64,000 bases of DNA from Berghia stephanieae (Eukaryota; Mollusca; Gastropoda; Nudibranchia; Aeolidiidae), in contig CM067450.1 of NCBI GenBank assembly GCA_034508935.3, forward strand, positions 4,648,653 to 4,712,652, given 5' to 3'. Shown here piece after piece: positions 24,099 through 35,469 of the stretch. The position numbers and the translations under genes were made by a program. The notes under the pieces were generated by a model. The model was not told the origin of the DNA. It did no database searches and saw nothing but the letters and a program-made list of their open reading frames with translations. Position 1 is the stretch's first letter. Every line of letters begins with the position of its first letter.

Positions 24099-25317
24099 AG
24101 ATCCCGGAGGAATACATCGAAATGTTTGCCAAGGCCGTCTACACATTAGCCATCGAGAAGGACGGGGACAAGTACAAATACTCATTCACCATGGAGGGTA
24201 TGCCACAAGTCCAAGTCGCCGGGCCCTTTAAGTTGGGAGAAACCTTTGAATTCTACGACCCGTTTTGTAAAAGAACTGAACAGGTACTGAAAAGTTTCAA
24301 GTACAAGTACAAAGTTCAATAAGGCAGTTTGATATGGTCGGAGGGCGGGGGGAGGGGGGGGGGGTCCCTATAGCTCAGTTGGTAGAGCACTTGCGTCACA
24401 ATCAAAGGGACAAAGATTGATCCCGGTGCAGACGAGATTTTTTATTCTGACCCTCTTGTCTACCCAGCAGTGATCAGGTATGTGGATCTGTTAGATCTGC
24501 AGGAAAGCGCTTTGCGATAGATTAGAGTCTGATCCAAAAGTTAGCAAGCGATTGCTATTGTCTGTTTCACGCTATAGAAACCGCGATAAACTCCAGCTCC
24601 ATGGGCTTAATTTAATGGCTCTGAGGGACTACTTTTTTATATAGTCTTATAGCCATAAACCACCCGAAGCCTGAGCTTATCCCAATTTCTATAACTTAAA
24701 GGGCCAATAACAATTGTTTTGTCACCCTTTGCTATGACCCTAATCTATCGCAAAATACTTTCCGCCAGATCTAAGAGATTCAGTTACCCAATCATTGCTG
24801 AATAGACTGAGGGGTCAAAAAGAAATCTTGACTGCACCTTCATTGATAAAACATATAAATAAATGATTATATAAAATTCCCTTTTTTCATTCCCAATGGG
24901 AAATTTGTCTTTAGGGTTTATTCCAATGGAAGACGGGAATGACAGGGCATCAGCCGCAATGCAGCGCCGCAAATTGAGCTAGGGCAAGGTGACCTGCTCA
25001 AAGCCCCACAGCTTGTCGGGAAATGAAATTCGGTATCTTTTAGGTACAAAGTAATAACAGTCCTTTGCGTGTGAAGTGAGCGTTCCACCAACTGAACCGT
25101 CGCGACACCAGACTAGTACCATGTTCATGTTCGAAATTCATAATTTAAGCAGTTTGCTAATCCAGAAGAATACAAAATCGTAAATGTATTTGTGATTGAC
25201 ACAAAAATCAATCACCAATATATATGTATAATGATTGTTGAAGAGATGGAAACAGTAAATAGACGATGATGATGATAATAACCCTGATGATGCATCATCA
25301 TTATCATCATCATTCAT

Positions 25318-25348
<31 letters not shown>

Positions 25349-26003
25349 AGCATGAGCATCATCACCACCACCAACATCATATCACCACCACCACAATCAT
25401 TACCATCATCACCATAACCTCCATCACGGCAATCATTTAGATTCAACAATACCTTCAACTTACCATCAATATCACCATAATCCACAGATTACCATTTATA
25501 TCGAAGGCAATAAGACCAAGGAAGTAACGGTCATCAAAGAAAATCCCAGTATCACCTGGACTATATATCGTTACCTCCAGGACGGTGAAATGATCACGGT
25601 AAGTGCAACAGTCATCAAAGAAAATCCCAGTATCACCTGAACTGTTTACCTCCAGTACAGTGAAATTGTTATGGTAAGTGTAACAGTCATCAAGGAAAAC
25701 CCAGTGTTACCTGAACCGTTTACCTCCAGTACAGTGAAAATGTTACGGTAAGTGTAACAGTCATCAAAGAAAACCCCAGTATCACCTTGACTATATAATA
25801 TCGTTACCTTCATGACGGAGAAATGATCACGGGAAGTGTAACAGTCATTAAAAAAATAACACTATCTATCGCAAAGTACTTTCCGTCAGATTTAACAGAC
25901 CCAGCTACCCAATCACTGTTATGTGAACTGGGGGTCGAAAAAAATAATCTCGACTTCATTCGGATAGATATTAGTCCTTTTGCGTGCTATCTACTATCTG
26001 ATC

Positions 26004-26036
<33 letters not shown>

Positions 26037-26162
26037 ACCCCCGTTTCAAAGATTGAGTCTTATTTATTTTTACTTTTCATCAGTTAACTCGTTTTTAAAT
26101 TTCTATTTCAGGACACTGAGATCAAGGACATGAAGTTGAAGGGTTATTTAAAGAAAGTCTAG
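24099..26162 (+). CDS. Fatty-acid-binding-protein-like (iLBP) gene, exons 2-4
   Basis: Intracellular lipid-binding proteins are small cytosolic beta-barrels that carry fatty acids or retinoids. Exons are 24099-24283, 25488-25598 and 26112-26162 (stop TAG 26160), with GT-AG introns in phase. Exon 2 reads IPEEYIEMFAKAVYTLAIEK, then GDKYKYSFTMEG and GETFEFYDP. Exon 3 reads ITIYIEGNKTKEVTVIKE and ends LQDGEMIT. Exon 4 is DTEIKDMKLKGYLKKV. Exon sizes (about 61, 37 and 16 codons) and the ends fit the conserved four-exon iLBP structure. The expected ~24-codon first exon should end in phase 1 and lie upstream, but was not found; it may lie beyond repeats or the gap. The 3' part of exon 3 is tandemly duplicated (25599-25853). 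Which subfamily it is cannot be decided by reading. Confidence 0.85.
24357..24650 (+). mobile_element. S5 tRNA-derived SINE
   Basis: Head CTATAGCTCAGTTGGTAGAG (A box) with a weaker B box GATTGATCCCGG. The body has CCCAGCAGTGATCAGG and the 3' part GTTTCACGCTATAGAAACC. It is in FABP intron 2, preceded by poly-G. Confidence 0.8.
24660..24860 (-). mobile_element. S5 SINE fragment, opposite orientation
   Basis: Contains TTACCCAATCATTGCTG and CTAATCTATCGCAAAATAC, reverse complements of the S5 body immediately upstream. The two copies form a loose inverted pair in FABP intron 2. Confidence 0.6.
24865..25112 (-). mobile_element. S4 CORE-type SINE
   Basis: Tail TTCCCAATGGGAAATTTGTC (plus strand 24889-24908), body GGCATCAGCCGCAATGCAGC, and a tRNA-like head near 25060-25108. 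Confidence 0.75.
25262..25440. repeat. ATC/ACC triplet-rich tract
   Basis: Imperfect CATCAT and CACCAC repeats immediately upstream of FABP exon 3. They may complicate definition of the acceptor. Confidence 0.85.
25524..25853 (+). repeat. Partial exon-3 tandem duplication with decoy splice donors
   Basis: The last 75 nt of FABP exon 3 plus its donor are repeated: 25524-25598 (genuine), 25599-25673, 25674-25747, 25748-25831 and a partial copy from 25832. Copies 1-3 are each followed by GTAAGTG; copy 4 is followed by GGAAGTG. Copy 2 holds an in-frame TGA after NPSIT. Confidence 0.92.
25986..26042. repeat. Poly-C tract
   Basis: About 45 C with one A near the end, in FABP intron 3 about 70 bp before the final exon acceptor. 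Confidence 0.95.
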
Positions 26163-26224
26163 TCAGTCTATTATTACAATATAATTCCCATCTAGCCAAG
26201 TTATAATGTATTACTTATTCTAGA

Positions 26225-26325
26225 ATTCATGTTAGTCTGTAGGTTAAGCAGAAAGTACATAGTTTTGCTTAAAGCACCTAGAGCCTGTTAACATCGGGTT
26301 ACGGCGCTATACAAATGTTATCTAT
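26225..26325 (+). mobile_element. CR1/L2-type LINE 3' tail
   Basis: Contains AAAGCACCTAGAGCCTGTT and TACGGCGCTATACAAATG followed by ATT repeats, as in the tail at 59950-60235. It lies in the probable FABP 3' UTR. Confidence 0.65.
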
Positions 26326-26326
26326 A

Positions 26327-26359
<33 letters not shown>

Positions 26360-26389
26360 ATTATTATTATTATTATTATTATTATTATA

Positions 26390-26470
<81 letters not shown>

Positions 26471-26483
26471 GTTATTATTATTG
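26326..26483. repeat. (ATT)n microsatellite
   Basis: It directly follows the LINE tail. Such tails commonly seed triplet repeats. Confidence 0.95.
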
Positions 26484-26534
26484 CTTACAACTCAATTACC
26501 AAAAACGGATTATCAAATAAGTGTCGATGTTGTC

Positions 26535-27225
26535 CTATACAGTCATGTCTCGTTAATCCAGATATTTCTATAATCCGTGGACAATTTTGCCGAACAACCA
26601 AATTACCAAAACCAAATATGAAAGGGGTGCGATGTTGTGTCTCAGTTATCCAGATATTTCTATAATCCGTGGACAATTTTGCCGAACAACCAAATTACCA
26701 AAACCAAATATGAAAGGGGTGCGATGTTGTGTCTCAGTTATCCAGATATTTCTATAATCCGTGGACAATTTTGCCGAACAACCAAATTACCAAAACCAAA
26801 TATGAAAGGGGTGCGATGTTGTGTCTCAGTTATCCAGATGTTTCTACAATCCGTGGACAATTTTGCCGAACAACCAAATTACCAAAACCAAATATGAAAG
26901 GGGTGCGATGTTGTGTCTCAGTTATCCAGATATTTCTATAATCCGTGGACAATTTTGCCGAACAACCAAATTACCAAAACCAAATATGAAAGGGGTGCGA
27001 TGTTGTGTCTCAGTTATCCAGATATTTCTATAATCCGTGGACAATTTTGCCGAACAACCAAATTACCAAAACCAAATATGAAAGGGGTGCGATGTTGTGT
27101 CTCAGTTATCCAGATGTTTCTACAATCCGTGGACAATTTTGCCGAACAACCAAATTACCAAAACCAAATATGAAAGGAGTGCGATGTTGTGTCTCAGTTA
27201 TCCAGATGTTTCTATAATCCGAATA
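26535..27225. repeat. 92 bp tandem array, about 7 copies
   Basis: Unit from TCAGTTATCCAGATATTTC through AATCCGTGGACAATTTTGCC to GCGATGTTGTGTC. The copies are nearly identical, with two variant units (CAGATGTTTCTACAATCC). The first unit begins TACAGTCATGTCTCGTTAAT, resembling a pogo/Tigger terminus next to a TA target. Overlapping open frames of 70-86 codons are by-products. Confidence 0.95.
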
Positions 27226-27374
27226 ATTTATGTTTGTTAGAGAGTATTTTCATGACAACAATGAGATCATTACAATTTGGGTTATCAGACTTCACGTCCA
27301 AATGTACTTATGAAACAAATGCATGTTGAACATCTTGTTGTTGAATAAATCTATTATGGACGTATTCGTGCTAT

Positions 27375-27560
27375 GAGTTTATGTAAAATATCAACAACAT
27401 CCGCCAGTCAGATATAACCTACCAACACACAAAAAACATGTGTAACCTTGAACGTTTAAAGTCAGATTGATAAAAATTAAGTGAGAACTAATCACCAAAA
27501 TGGCTGTCTAAAAACAATTACAAAGAGATGAATGACGTCAATTTCGTTCCTTCTATAAGT
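27375..27560 (+). repeat. R190 dispersed repeat, diverged
   Basis: Retains CCAACACACAAAAAAC, GTAACCTTGAACGTTTA and GAATGACGTCAATTTCGTTC in array order. Confidence 0.7.
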
Positions 27561-27965
27561 GAAGATGCAGGGCAGGGACATGACTGTATTTGGTAACATT
27601 GATTCAAGTCTTTAAAATTATACTATTCAATATGATTTTTTTAAAATTTCTAGCCTTATATCATTTTCAACATTTTATTGTTTACTTTTGAATAAAGACA
27701 AAACTGTCAAAAATGCCCTAAGTTTGTTGTTTATTTATTAACTACACATTGTTTATTTTCAAAACTAAGTCACAAGACGTCTAGATGCGATTTTATGTAA
27801 AGACATTTATTAATTATCTAGATCATGTGTAAAAAAAAAATGATTTGTTGAAACTGACACGCAACGAATAAATAAAACGAGGCATAATATCGGATAATCA
27901 GACTCCTGAGAAAAGTGACGTTTAATGTTTATTTTATTTTCCTTTCTTAAATATGCAGCATCGTT

Positions 27966-28477
27966 TTTTTTGTTTTTAAGGGTTTTACGGCGCTTGCAAC
28001 ACATTTAGGTTATATCAGAGCCAGTAAAAAGGAAGAAAATGGGATAGTAAAAAGTTCTAGAATTACAATTAAAGCACCCAAGAGAAAGGAAGACAAAGGG
28101 GAACTGGGAACAAATAGGGATCAGATGCAGATTCCAAGAGCAAACCATCAATGAACTTAGTTTGAGATCACCTATAAGTCTCATCCAGACAAGCACAAAA
28201 TCCAACAAAGAGGAATACACTCAAATGCTTACATTATACATCAAAAATAACAAACATAATAATACATAACAGAGAGATGATTTACAAGGAAAAAAATATC
28301 ATCTCCCAAAACAATAACTATGCATTTGACTGTTTCCTCCCAGCCAAGGAATTCCAGCCAGGGTCAGGACAAAACCAAGTAATCTCATTCCAAGACAAAG
28401 ACAGAAAACAATTGGAAAACGGGTATGGTGGGATAGAAGACACAGCATGTACCTCCCTGCCCACTATGGGAGGTCAG
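27966..28477 (-). mobile_element. S2 retroelement, near full length
   Basis: 3' end at TTTTAAGGGTTTTACGGCGC (plus strand, left) and 5' end at TGCCCACTATGGGAGGTC (right). Confidence 0.85.
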
Positions 28478-28533
28478 TATGCAGCATCGATAGCAATGAT
28501 AAGTCAGTCAGTTAAGTTGACGACGAAGAAGAA

Positions 28534-28537
28534 GAAC

Positions 28538-28581
<44 letters not shown>

Positions 28582-28776
28582 ATAGTATAGTAGTAGTAGT
28601 AGTAGTAGTAATAGTAGTAGTAGTAGTAGTAGAAGAAGAAGAAGAAGAAGAAGAAGAAGAAGAAGAAGAAGAAGAAGAAGAAGAAGAAGAAGAAGAAGAA
28701 GAAGAAGAAGAAGAAGAAGAAAAGAAGAAGAAGAAGAAGAAGAAGAACAAGAAGAAGAAGAAGAAGAAGAAGAAGG
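28534..28776. repeat. Compound (TAG)n and (AAG)n microsatellite
   Basis: TAG triplets to about 28630, then AAG triplets. Poly-Ser/Leu/Phe frames here are not genes. Confidence 0.97.
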
Positions 28777-28799
28777 TGATGGTGATGATATGTCTTTAT

Positions 28800-29166
28800 T
28801 GTCTTCTATACAGTGGCATTTTACACCAGAGTACGATGAGAGAATGTGAGTAAAGAGCCTTTTCCAAGGATTCAACTATGCGCCGAGCGAGGCTCGAACC
28901 CAGGACCTTCCGATCCGAAAGCGAGTGTCATCGTTAACTGGCAAAAAAAAATGACGTCTTTGGCCACAAAAGAAAACAAATAGTGAGTTGCATTCAATAG
29001 TTCAACCAATGGGACCACTTGTTTCCATGAGCTCTACTAACGACAAGTCACAAGGCGGTGCAAAAACCAAATAATGACGTCAAAAGACCAGTCCTTTTGG
29101 GCTTCAGTGTCAGGCTATAACATAACGATGGCTACGGTGTCATACCACTAGACCACATAGCCGCAC
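28800..29166 (-). mobile_element. S1 SINE carrying the same MITE insertion as 15586-15866
   Basis: An S1 body and head interrupted at 28932-29136 by the MITE, with GTGTCAT duplications at 28925-28931 and 29137-29143. The SINE, the insertion point and the flank (GCACAAGACCTTG) match the locus at 15586. Confidence 0.88.
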
Positions 29167-29169
29167 AAG

Positions 29170-29525
29170 ACCTTGTACGGCAATGCATCTGTGCGTCGCC
29201 ATCGTTATGTTATAGCCTGACACTGAAATCCAAAAGGACTGGCAGTTTGACGTCATTATTTGGTTTTTGCACCGCCTAGTGAGTTGTCGTTAGTAGAGCT
29301 CATGGAAACAAATTGTTTCATTGGTTGAACTATTGAATACAACTAACGATTTGTTTTCTTTTGTGGCAAAAGACTGGCATTTTTGACGTCATTTTTTGGT
29401 CAGTATCAGGCCATAACTTTACGAAGGCCACGTTCAGTGTCAGGCTATAACTTAACGATGGCTACGGTGTCATACCACTCGACCACATAGCCGCACAAGA
29501 CCTTGTACGACAATGCATCTGTGGC
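29170..29525 (+). mobile_element. Inverted MITE plus a third partial copy
   Basis: 29200-29432 matches 15887-16130. 29433-29525 repeats GTCAGGCTATAACTTAACG and the S1 head again. This extends the duplicated block beyond what the first locus shows. Confidence 0.75.
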
Positions 29526-29529
29526 CTGG

Positions 29530-29890
29530 TCCTGGATAAAATTATGTACACACAACAATCCAAAGACTGACCACGTCCCTGGCCCTGACGCCGATTCGAA
29601 TCAATACCAAAGTCAATATCGATATATTTCTAATCCATCTTTTGTATTCTCAATTGATTAATCCAGGCGAGGAAACGCGTTCCAATGTTCTCATCCCTCC
29701 TCATTCATGAAAATTGTAACCCCATCAGAACGGCTCGACGTGCACTTATTTGCAGGTCTGATAAACCGATTCCTCATGGGCTCATTGTTGTAATGGTCAT
29801 CTCAAAAAATGACGCAAAATAGTTTCCATTTCAACAACGTTAAACTAGGCCCATAACTGGGTTCGGATGTCAGACCTGTATATATAATGT
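29530..29890. other. No recognised feature
   Basis: Apparently single-copy, higher-GC sequence. I could not support an exon on either strand. A poly-C/CA tract follows at 29894-29924. Confidence 0.35.
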
Positions 29891-29893
29891 ACA

Positions 29894-29924
<31 letters not shown>

Positions 29925-30057
29925 TCCCAAGAAGGACCACAAACAGAAAAAAAAAAACGTTATTTAATGACCGAATGAAAAACAAGACACGTTTCAAGCG
30001 ACTTTATTTTTGACATAATAAATTAGTTGTTACCATGTTCATGTGCACGTTCGTTTG

Positions 30058-30655
30058 TTTTGAAGGATTTTACTTTACGATGCTTGCAACATATAGTAGT
30101 TGTTGCTTTTAAGGGTCTTACGACGCTTGCAACATATAGTAGTTGTTGCTTTTAAGGGTCTTACGACGCTTGCAACATATAGTAGTTGTTGCTTTTAAGG
30201 GTCTTACGACGCTTGCAACATATAGTAGTTGTTGCTTTTAAGGGTCTTACGGCGCTTGCAACATATAGTAGTTGTTGCTTTTAAGGGTCTTACGACGCTT
30301 GCAACATATAGTAGTTGTTGCTTTTAAGGGTCTTACGGCGCTTGCAACATATAGTAGTTGTTGCTTTTAAGGGTCTTACGGCGCTTGCAACATATAGTAG
30401 TTGTTGCTTTTAAGGGTCTTACGACGCTTGCAACATATAGTAGTTGTTGCTTTTAAGGGTCTTACGACGCTTGCAACATATAGTAGTTGTTGCTTTTAAG
30501 GGTCTTACGACGCTTGCAACATATAGTAGTTGTTGCTTTTAAGGGTCTTACGACGCTTGCAACATATAGTAGTTGTTGCTTTTAAGGGTCTTACGGCGCT
30601 TGCAACATATAGTAGTTGTTGCTTTTAAGGGTCTTACGACGCTTGCAACATATTA
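30058..30655. repeat. 43 bp minisatellite, about 14 copies, from S2 3' end
   Basis: Unit GTTGTTGCTTTTAAGGGTCT + TACGACGCTTGCAACATATA + GTA. The units alternate TACGACGC and TACGGCGC variants. The sequence is the S2 3' terminus (TTTTACGGCGCTTGCAACAC) plus a few bases of junction. Confidence 0.95.
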
Positions 30656-30826
30656 AGGTCATATCAGAGCCAGGATAAAGGAAGAAAAAGGGAAAGTAAA
30701 AAGTTCTAGAATTACAATTAAAGCACAAAAGAAAAGGGAAGACAAAGGGGAATTGGTACAAATAGGGAACAGATGTAGATTCCAAGAGCACACTATCATA
30801 GTACTTAGTTTGAGATCACCTAAAAG

Positions 30827-31179
30827 TCTTTGTTTGTTTTGTTTGTTTGTTGCTTTAGGTCTCTTCCAACACAATTGAGGTTATATGAGAGACCGCTGAA
30901 ACAAAAAAAACAAGCAATCTAACAAAAATAGTACAAATGTAAATCAAAATCATAACCTAAAGATATCATAAGCTAAATTATAATAACCAAGACAAACAGG
31001 CAGAAGATTTACAGAAAAAAAAATATCCCCTGTCAAAAATACAATCACAAACCAAAGAAGCAGGATAGGCTAGTAAAGAGAAGAAGAAACGACATCACTA
31101 TCGGATCGTACACCCATGCGAACATCATAGGTATATGATTCAAGGGTGATGCTCCCATCCAACCACCCGCCACCTAAAA
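30827..31179 (-). mobile_element. S3 SINE with a single 73 bp module
   Basis: Same ends as the copy at 671-3200 (CAACCACCCGC right end, CAAA-rich tail left). It is flanked by a 13 bp duplication CACCTAAAAGTCT (30814-30826, 31180-31192). It holds one copy of the 73 bp unit (31091-31163), so it shows the unexpanded state. Confidence 0.9.
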
Positions 31180-31725
31180 GTCTCATCCAGACACCAGCAC
31201 AATATCCCACTAAGAGGAATACACTCAAATGTTTACAAACCATATGTTAAAAATGAAATAAATAACAGTACATAACAGAGAGATGATTAGAGCGGAAAAA
31301 ATATCATCTCCCACAACTAAAACTATACATTCGACTGTTTCCATCCAAGACAAGGACTCCAGCCAGGGTCAGGACAAAACTAAGTAATCTCATTCCAAGA
31401 CAAAGACAGAAAGCAATTGGAAAACAGATGCAGTGGGATAGAAGACACAGCAGCAAGTACCTCCTTGCCCACTATGGGAGGTCAGAAGCCCCACCCAGAT
31501 GTGCACCCTTGCCCACTATGGGAGGTCAAGAGCCCCACCAAGATGTGCACGTTCAAACAAGGTAGGTACAACAACACATTACACATGGTCATCGTCTCAA
31601 AGACAAAAGGGCACAAAATAATATCATGGTACAATGATGGGGTCATAGAAATGGCATACATACATACAATACATTGGACGTAAAAAAAAGGGGGAGGGAG
31701 AGGGGAGAGAAATTCAATGTATACG

Positions 31726-31762
31726 TAAGAATAATACTAATAATACTAACAATAATAATAAC

Positions 31763-31809
<47 letters not shown>

Positions 31810-31813
31810 TAAC

Positions 31814-31899
<86 letters not shown>

Positions 31900-31933
31900 T
31901 GATGATGATAAAAACAATAATAATAATAATAAC

Positions 31934-31968
<35 letters not shown>

Positions 31969-32020
31969 TAACAACAACAACGACAATAATAATAATAATA
32001 ACAGCAATAATAATACTAAC

Positions 32021-32052
<32 letters not shown>

Positions 32053-32063
32053 TATTAAAATAA

Positions 32064-32150
<87 letters not shown>

Positions 32151-32215
32151 TAAAATAATCATGATAACAACAAGAACAATAATAATAATAATAATAATAA
32201 CAGCAACAATAATAA
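31726..32215. repeat. Compound (AAT)n microsatellite
   Basis: AAT with interspersed AAC, GAT and ACAACA units. Long poly-Ile or poly-Leu frames here are artefacts. Confidence 0.97.
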
Positions 32216-32467
32216 TAGTGAGAATTTACATTTGTATAGCACTTTCCATATAAGATCATCTCAAAGTCTCAAAGAAAAACTTTTCTGAACTACCAATATA
32301 TCCTCTGAAGTGTTAACCATGTGATCCTGTGATTCATTCATGATTGCTGCCATTCCAAGAAAGAGAGCAACAACATTATAACAATAAAATCAAAGATACG
32401 ACGACATGAAGAAACCCCTCAGATGTGTCAATTATTAGTAAGGAAACAATTCAGATTCAATATTTGT

Positions 32468-32990
32468 TTGTTTGTTTTTAGGGGTTTTACGGCGCTTGTA
32501 ACACATTAAGGTCATATCAAAGCCAGTAAATAGGAAGAGAATTGGATAGTAAAAACATTTTAGATGTACAATTAAAAGGACTTGAGGAAAAGGGAAGAAA
32601 AAAGAGTAAGGTTCAAATAGGGAACAGATGTAGATTCCAAGACCATACTATCCGAGTATGTAGTTTGAGATCACCTAAACGTCTCACCCGGACACCAGCA
32701 CAAGATCCCACTAAGAGGAACACACTCAAATGTTTACAAATCATATGTTAAAATGAAAAATTCAAAGAACATAACAGAGAGATGATTAACAAGGAAGAAA
32801 ACATCATCTCCTTAAACTCTAACTATACATTTACTGTTTCCCTCCCGGCTAAGGACTCCAGCCAGGGTCAGGACAAAACCAAGTGATCTCAATCCAAGTC
32901 CAAGACAAAGACAGAAAGCAATTGGAAAACAGACACAGGGGTGATAGTAGACACAGCAATGACCTCCCTGCCCACTATGGGAGGTTAGGA
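32468..32990 (-). mobile_element. S2 retroelement
   Basis: GGGGTTTTACGGCGCTTG at the left and CCCACTATGGGAGG at the right, with moderate divergence. Confidence 0.85.
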
Positions 32991-33198
32991 CCAGATCCAA
33001 TATTTAACATCTGTAACGATATCTAACATCATGTTTTCATTTCAGGACAACAGTCCTGCCTACCTTTACGAAAAAGTTGTAAAATTACGAATTATTGCCT
33101 CCAATTTCAGAACTTCATGAGCATCTCTACCTCATAAAACTTACTGAAAGTGAAAGATGATGCTAGATTAGTATAATTTTAAGGATTTTGAAGTTTGC

Positions 33199-33712
33199 TT
33201 TGCTTTTGCTTTTAAGGGTTTTACGGCGCTTGCAACACATTTAGGTTATATCAGCGCCAGTAAAAAGGAAGAAAATGGGATAGTAAAAAGTTACAGAATT
33301 ACAATTAAAGCACCCAAGAAAAAGTAAGACATAGGGGAACTGGGAACAAATAGGGATCAGATGTAGATTCCAAGAGCATACCACCAATGCACCTAGTTTG
33401 AGATCACCTATAAGTCTCATCCAGACACAAGCACAAAATTCAACAAAGAGGAATACACTCAAATGCCTACATTATACATTAAAAATAACAAAAAATACAT
33501 TACAGAGAGATGATTTACAAGGAAAAAAATATCATCTCCCAAAACAATAACTATGCATTTGACTGTTTCCCTCCCAGCTAGGACTCCGGCCAGGGCCAGG
33601 ACAAATCCAAGTAATCTCATGCCAAGACAAAGACAGAAAGCATGTTGGAAAACAGATATAAGGGGATAGAAGACACAGTATGTACCTCCCTGCCCACTAT
33701 GGGAGGTCAGGA
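33199..33712 (-). mobile_element. S2 retroelement
   Basis: Full-length reverse-oriented copy ending CCCACTATGGGAGGTCAGG at 33713. Only about 200 bp separate it from the previous S2 copy. Confidence 0.85.
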
Positions 33713-33719
33713 TGGATTT

Positions 33720-34660
33720 TGAAGTGTTATTGAAACCATTGTGAGGATAATTTGTTGATCTATAAAATTAACTACAACGACTTCTATTTTTATCTCCTTA
33801 AAAGTAGGAATTCTAAAATGTTCTACAAGGCAGTTCTGGGACCATAAGCAGGCCTGCCAACCCTTTACATTCCAAAAGTGGAATGAGTGGGTCAAAAATT
33901 AGGAATTTGAGACAAAAAATAGGAATTTCTAAACAATAGATAATTCCCTATCAAAATTACCACCAAAAGAGTGTATATTCTGACACAGCTGTCACGTGTG
34001 TTAGGTAGAAAATGGAATGGGAAAGGAGTGCAATATATTCTCCTACTTACTTCACTTTTGGCAATCATTAAAAATAGGAATGATTCCGCTAAAAGAGGAG
34101 GTATAAGCCACACTACCCAATATTTTTTTTCTTTTAAATCAATTTTATCCTAAAATAAGCCACTCCCAGATATAAGCCGCAGCTTCATAAAAAAAAAAAT
34201 ATGAGCAATAGTGATATGATATGTGACTTCTATCGTTTTTTATTACAATATCAAAATAATAACCACAAAGCCTACAGATTTGGCAGACACGGACAAAGAA
34301 GAAAATACTCGTGTCCACCACACCAGACTGTAAGCCACAGGGTTGATGAGATCAGGAGGGGGGAATTTGCGGCATTTAGTTAGGAAAATACAGAAATATG
34401 TGACCAAAAGTCTCCAACCGGTATGATGTCAGGTAAAACCTGATTGGCTAAAATTAAATTTTTACAATAAATAAATTTCTTAATTCTGCACATTTTATAA
34501 ATAAATATATAAATAATGAAAATCTATAAAAAATCTCCACCAAACGTGTTCATTGGCGCTTTACAAGACATAGGCGCCATGAGGATTTGAAGACAATTAA
34601 ATGTTACATTTTCATCATAAATTCTATATTTTTTTTCCCACTTGGATCATCCTGACATAA
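33720..34660. other. Diverged repeats, no gene recognised
   Basis: Contains GCAGGCCTGCCAACCC near 33849, AAATAGGAAT motifs, and a segment with repeated ATAAGCC words (34107-34185) typical of dispersed repeats. No supported coding sequence. Confidence 0.35.
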
Positions 34661-34901
34661 AAGCATATTGACCAGTGGTCATCAAATGTGTTGGGATGGA
34701 CTAACTAAATTCAGCTGGAAGAAAAAAAAAAATAATATATACATATATATAAAGTTTACACGTAACCATTTTCACAGTAACTTGACAAGGTTTGGTTTTT
34801 CCACAGACAATGTGCAAAAAGAGAACAGCAGAAATACTTTATTTCATATCATAGTATACAGTCCAGAATCCCAACCAAATGGAAACAATCAAATTATCAA
34901 G

Positions 34902-35430
34902 GTTCGTTTTGTTTTGTCTTTAAGGGTTTTACGGCGCTTGCAACACATTAAGGTCATATCAGCACCAGTAAAAAGGAAGAAAATGGGACAGTAAAAAGTT
35001 CTAGAATTACAATAAAGCATCCAAGAAAAGGGAAGACAAAGGGGAATTGGTTCAAATATGAAACAGGTGAAGATTCCAAAAGCACTCTATCAAAGTAATT
35101 AGTTTGAGATCACTAAAAGTCTCATCCAGATACAAGCACAGGTCCCCGCTAAGAGGAACACACTCAAATGTTTTACAAATCATATATAATATAAAGAAAG
35201 CATAATAAAGTGCATAACAGAGAGATGATTAACAATGAAAAAAATATCATCTCCCAAAACTAACTATACATTCGACTGTTTCCCTCTCAGCCAGGGCATC
35301 TGGCCAGGACCAGGACAAAACCAAGTAGTCTCATTCCAAGACAAAGACAGAAGGCATGTTGAAAAACAGATATAAGGGGATAGAAGACACAGTATGTACC
35401 CCCTGCCCACTATGGGAGGTCGGAACCCCA
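34902..35430 (-). mobile_element. S2 retroelement
   Basis: Runs from TTTAAGGGTTTTACGGCGC to CCCACTATGGGAGGTCGG. Confidence 0.85.
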
Positions 35431-35469
35431 CCCAGATACAGTCAAATTATCAAGGTGTAAAAAAAAAAA

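Larger units (their letters stand above)
30058..31500 (-). mobile_element. S2 retroelement with 3' minisatellite and nested S3
   Basis: The S2 body occupies 30655-30826 and 31180-31500. Its 3' terminus is expanded into a 43 bp array (30058-30655). An S3 SINE splits it at 30827-31179. The 5' end at 31460-31545 also shows a duplicated GCCCACTATGGGAGGTCA motif. Confidence 0.85.

Noticed and set aside
24360-24435. Possible functional tRNA gene (TAGCTCAGTTGGTAGAGC head)
   Set aside because: The B box is degenerate, no acceptor stem pairs, and a SINE body follows; other tRNA-like heads in the window (3880, 4439, 21092) are SINEs for the same reasons.
26637-27217. Family of overlapping 70-86 codon frames with near-identical peptides
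   Set aside because: The repeated peptides arise only from the 92 bp tandem array, whose period is not a multiple of three.
33044-33120. Exon-like segment after TTTCATTTCAG, reading DNSPAYLYEKVVKLRII then a stop
   Set aside because: A plausible terminal exon by form, but it matches no family I know and no upstream exons were found.
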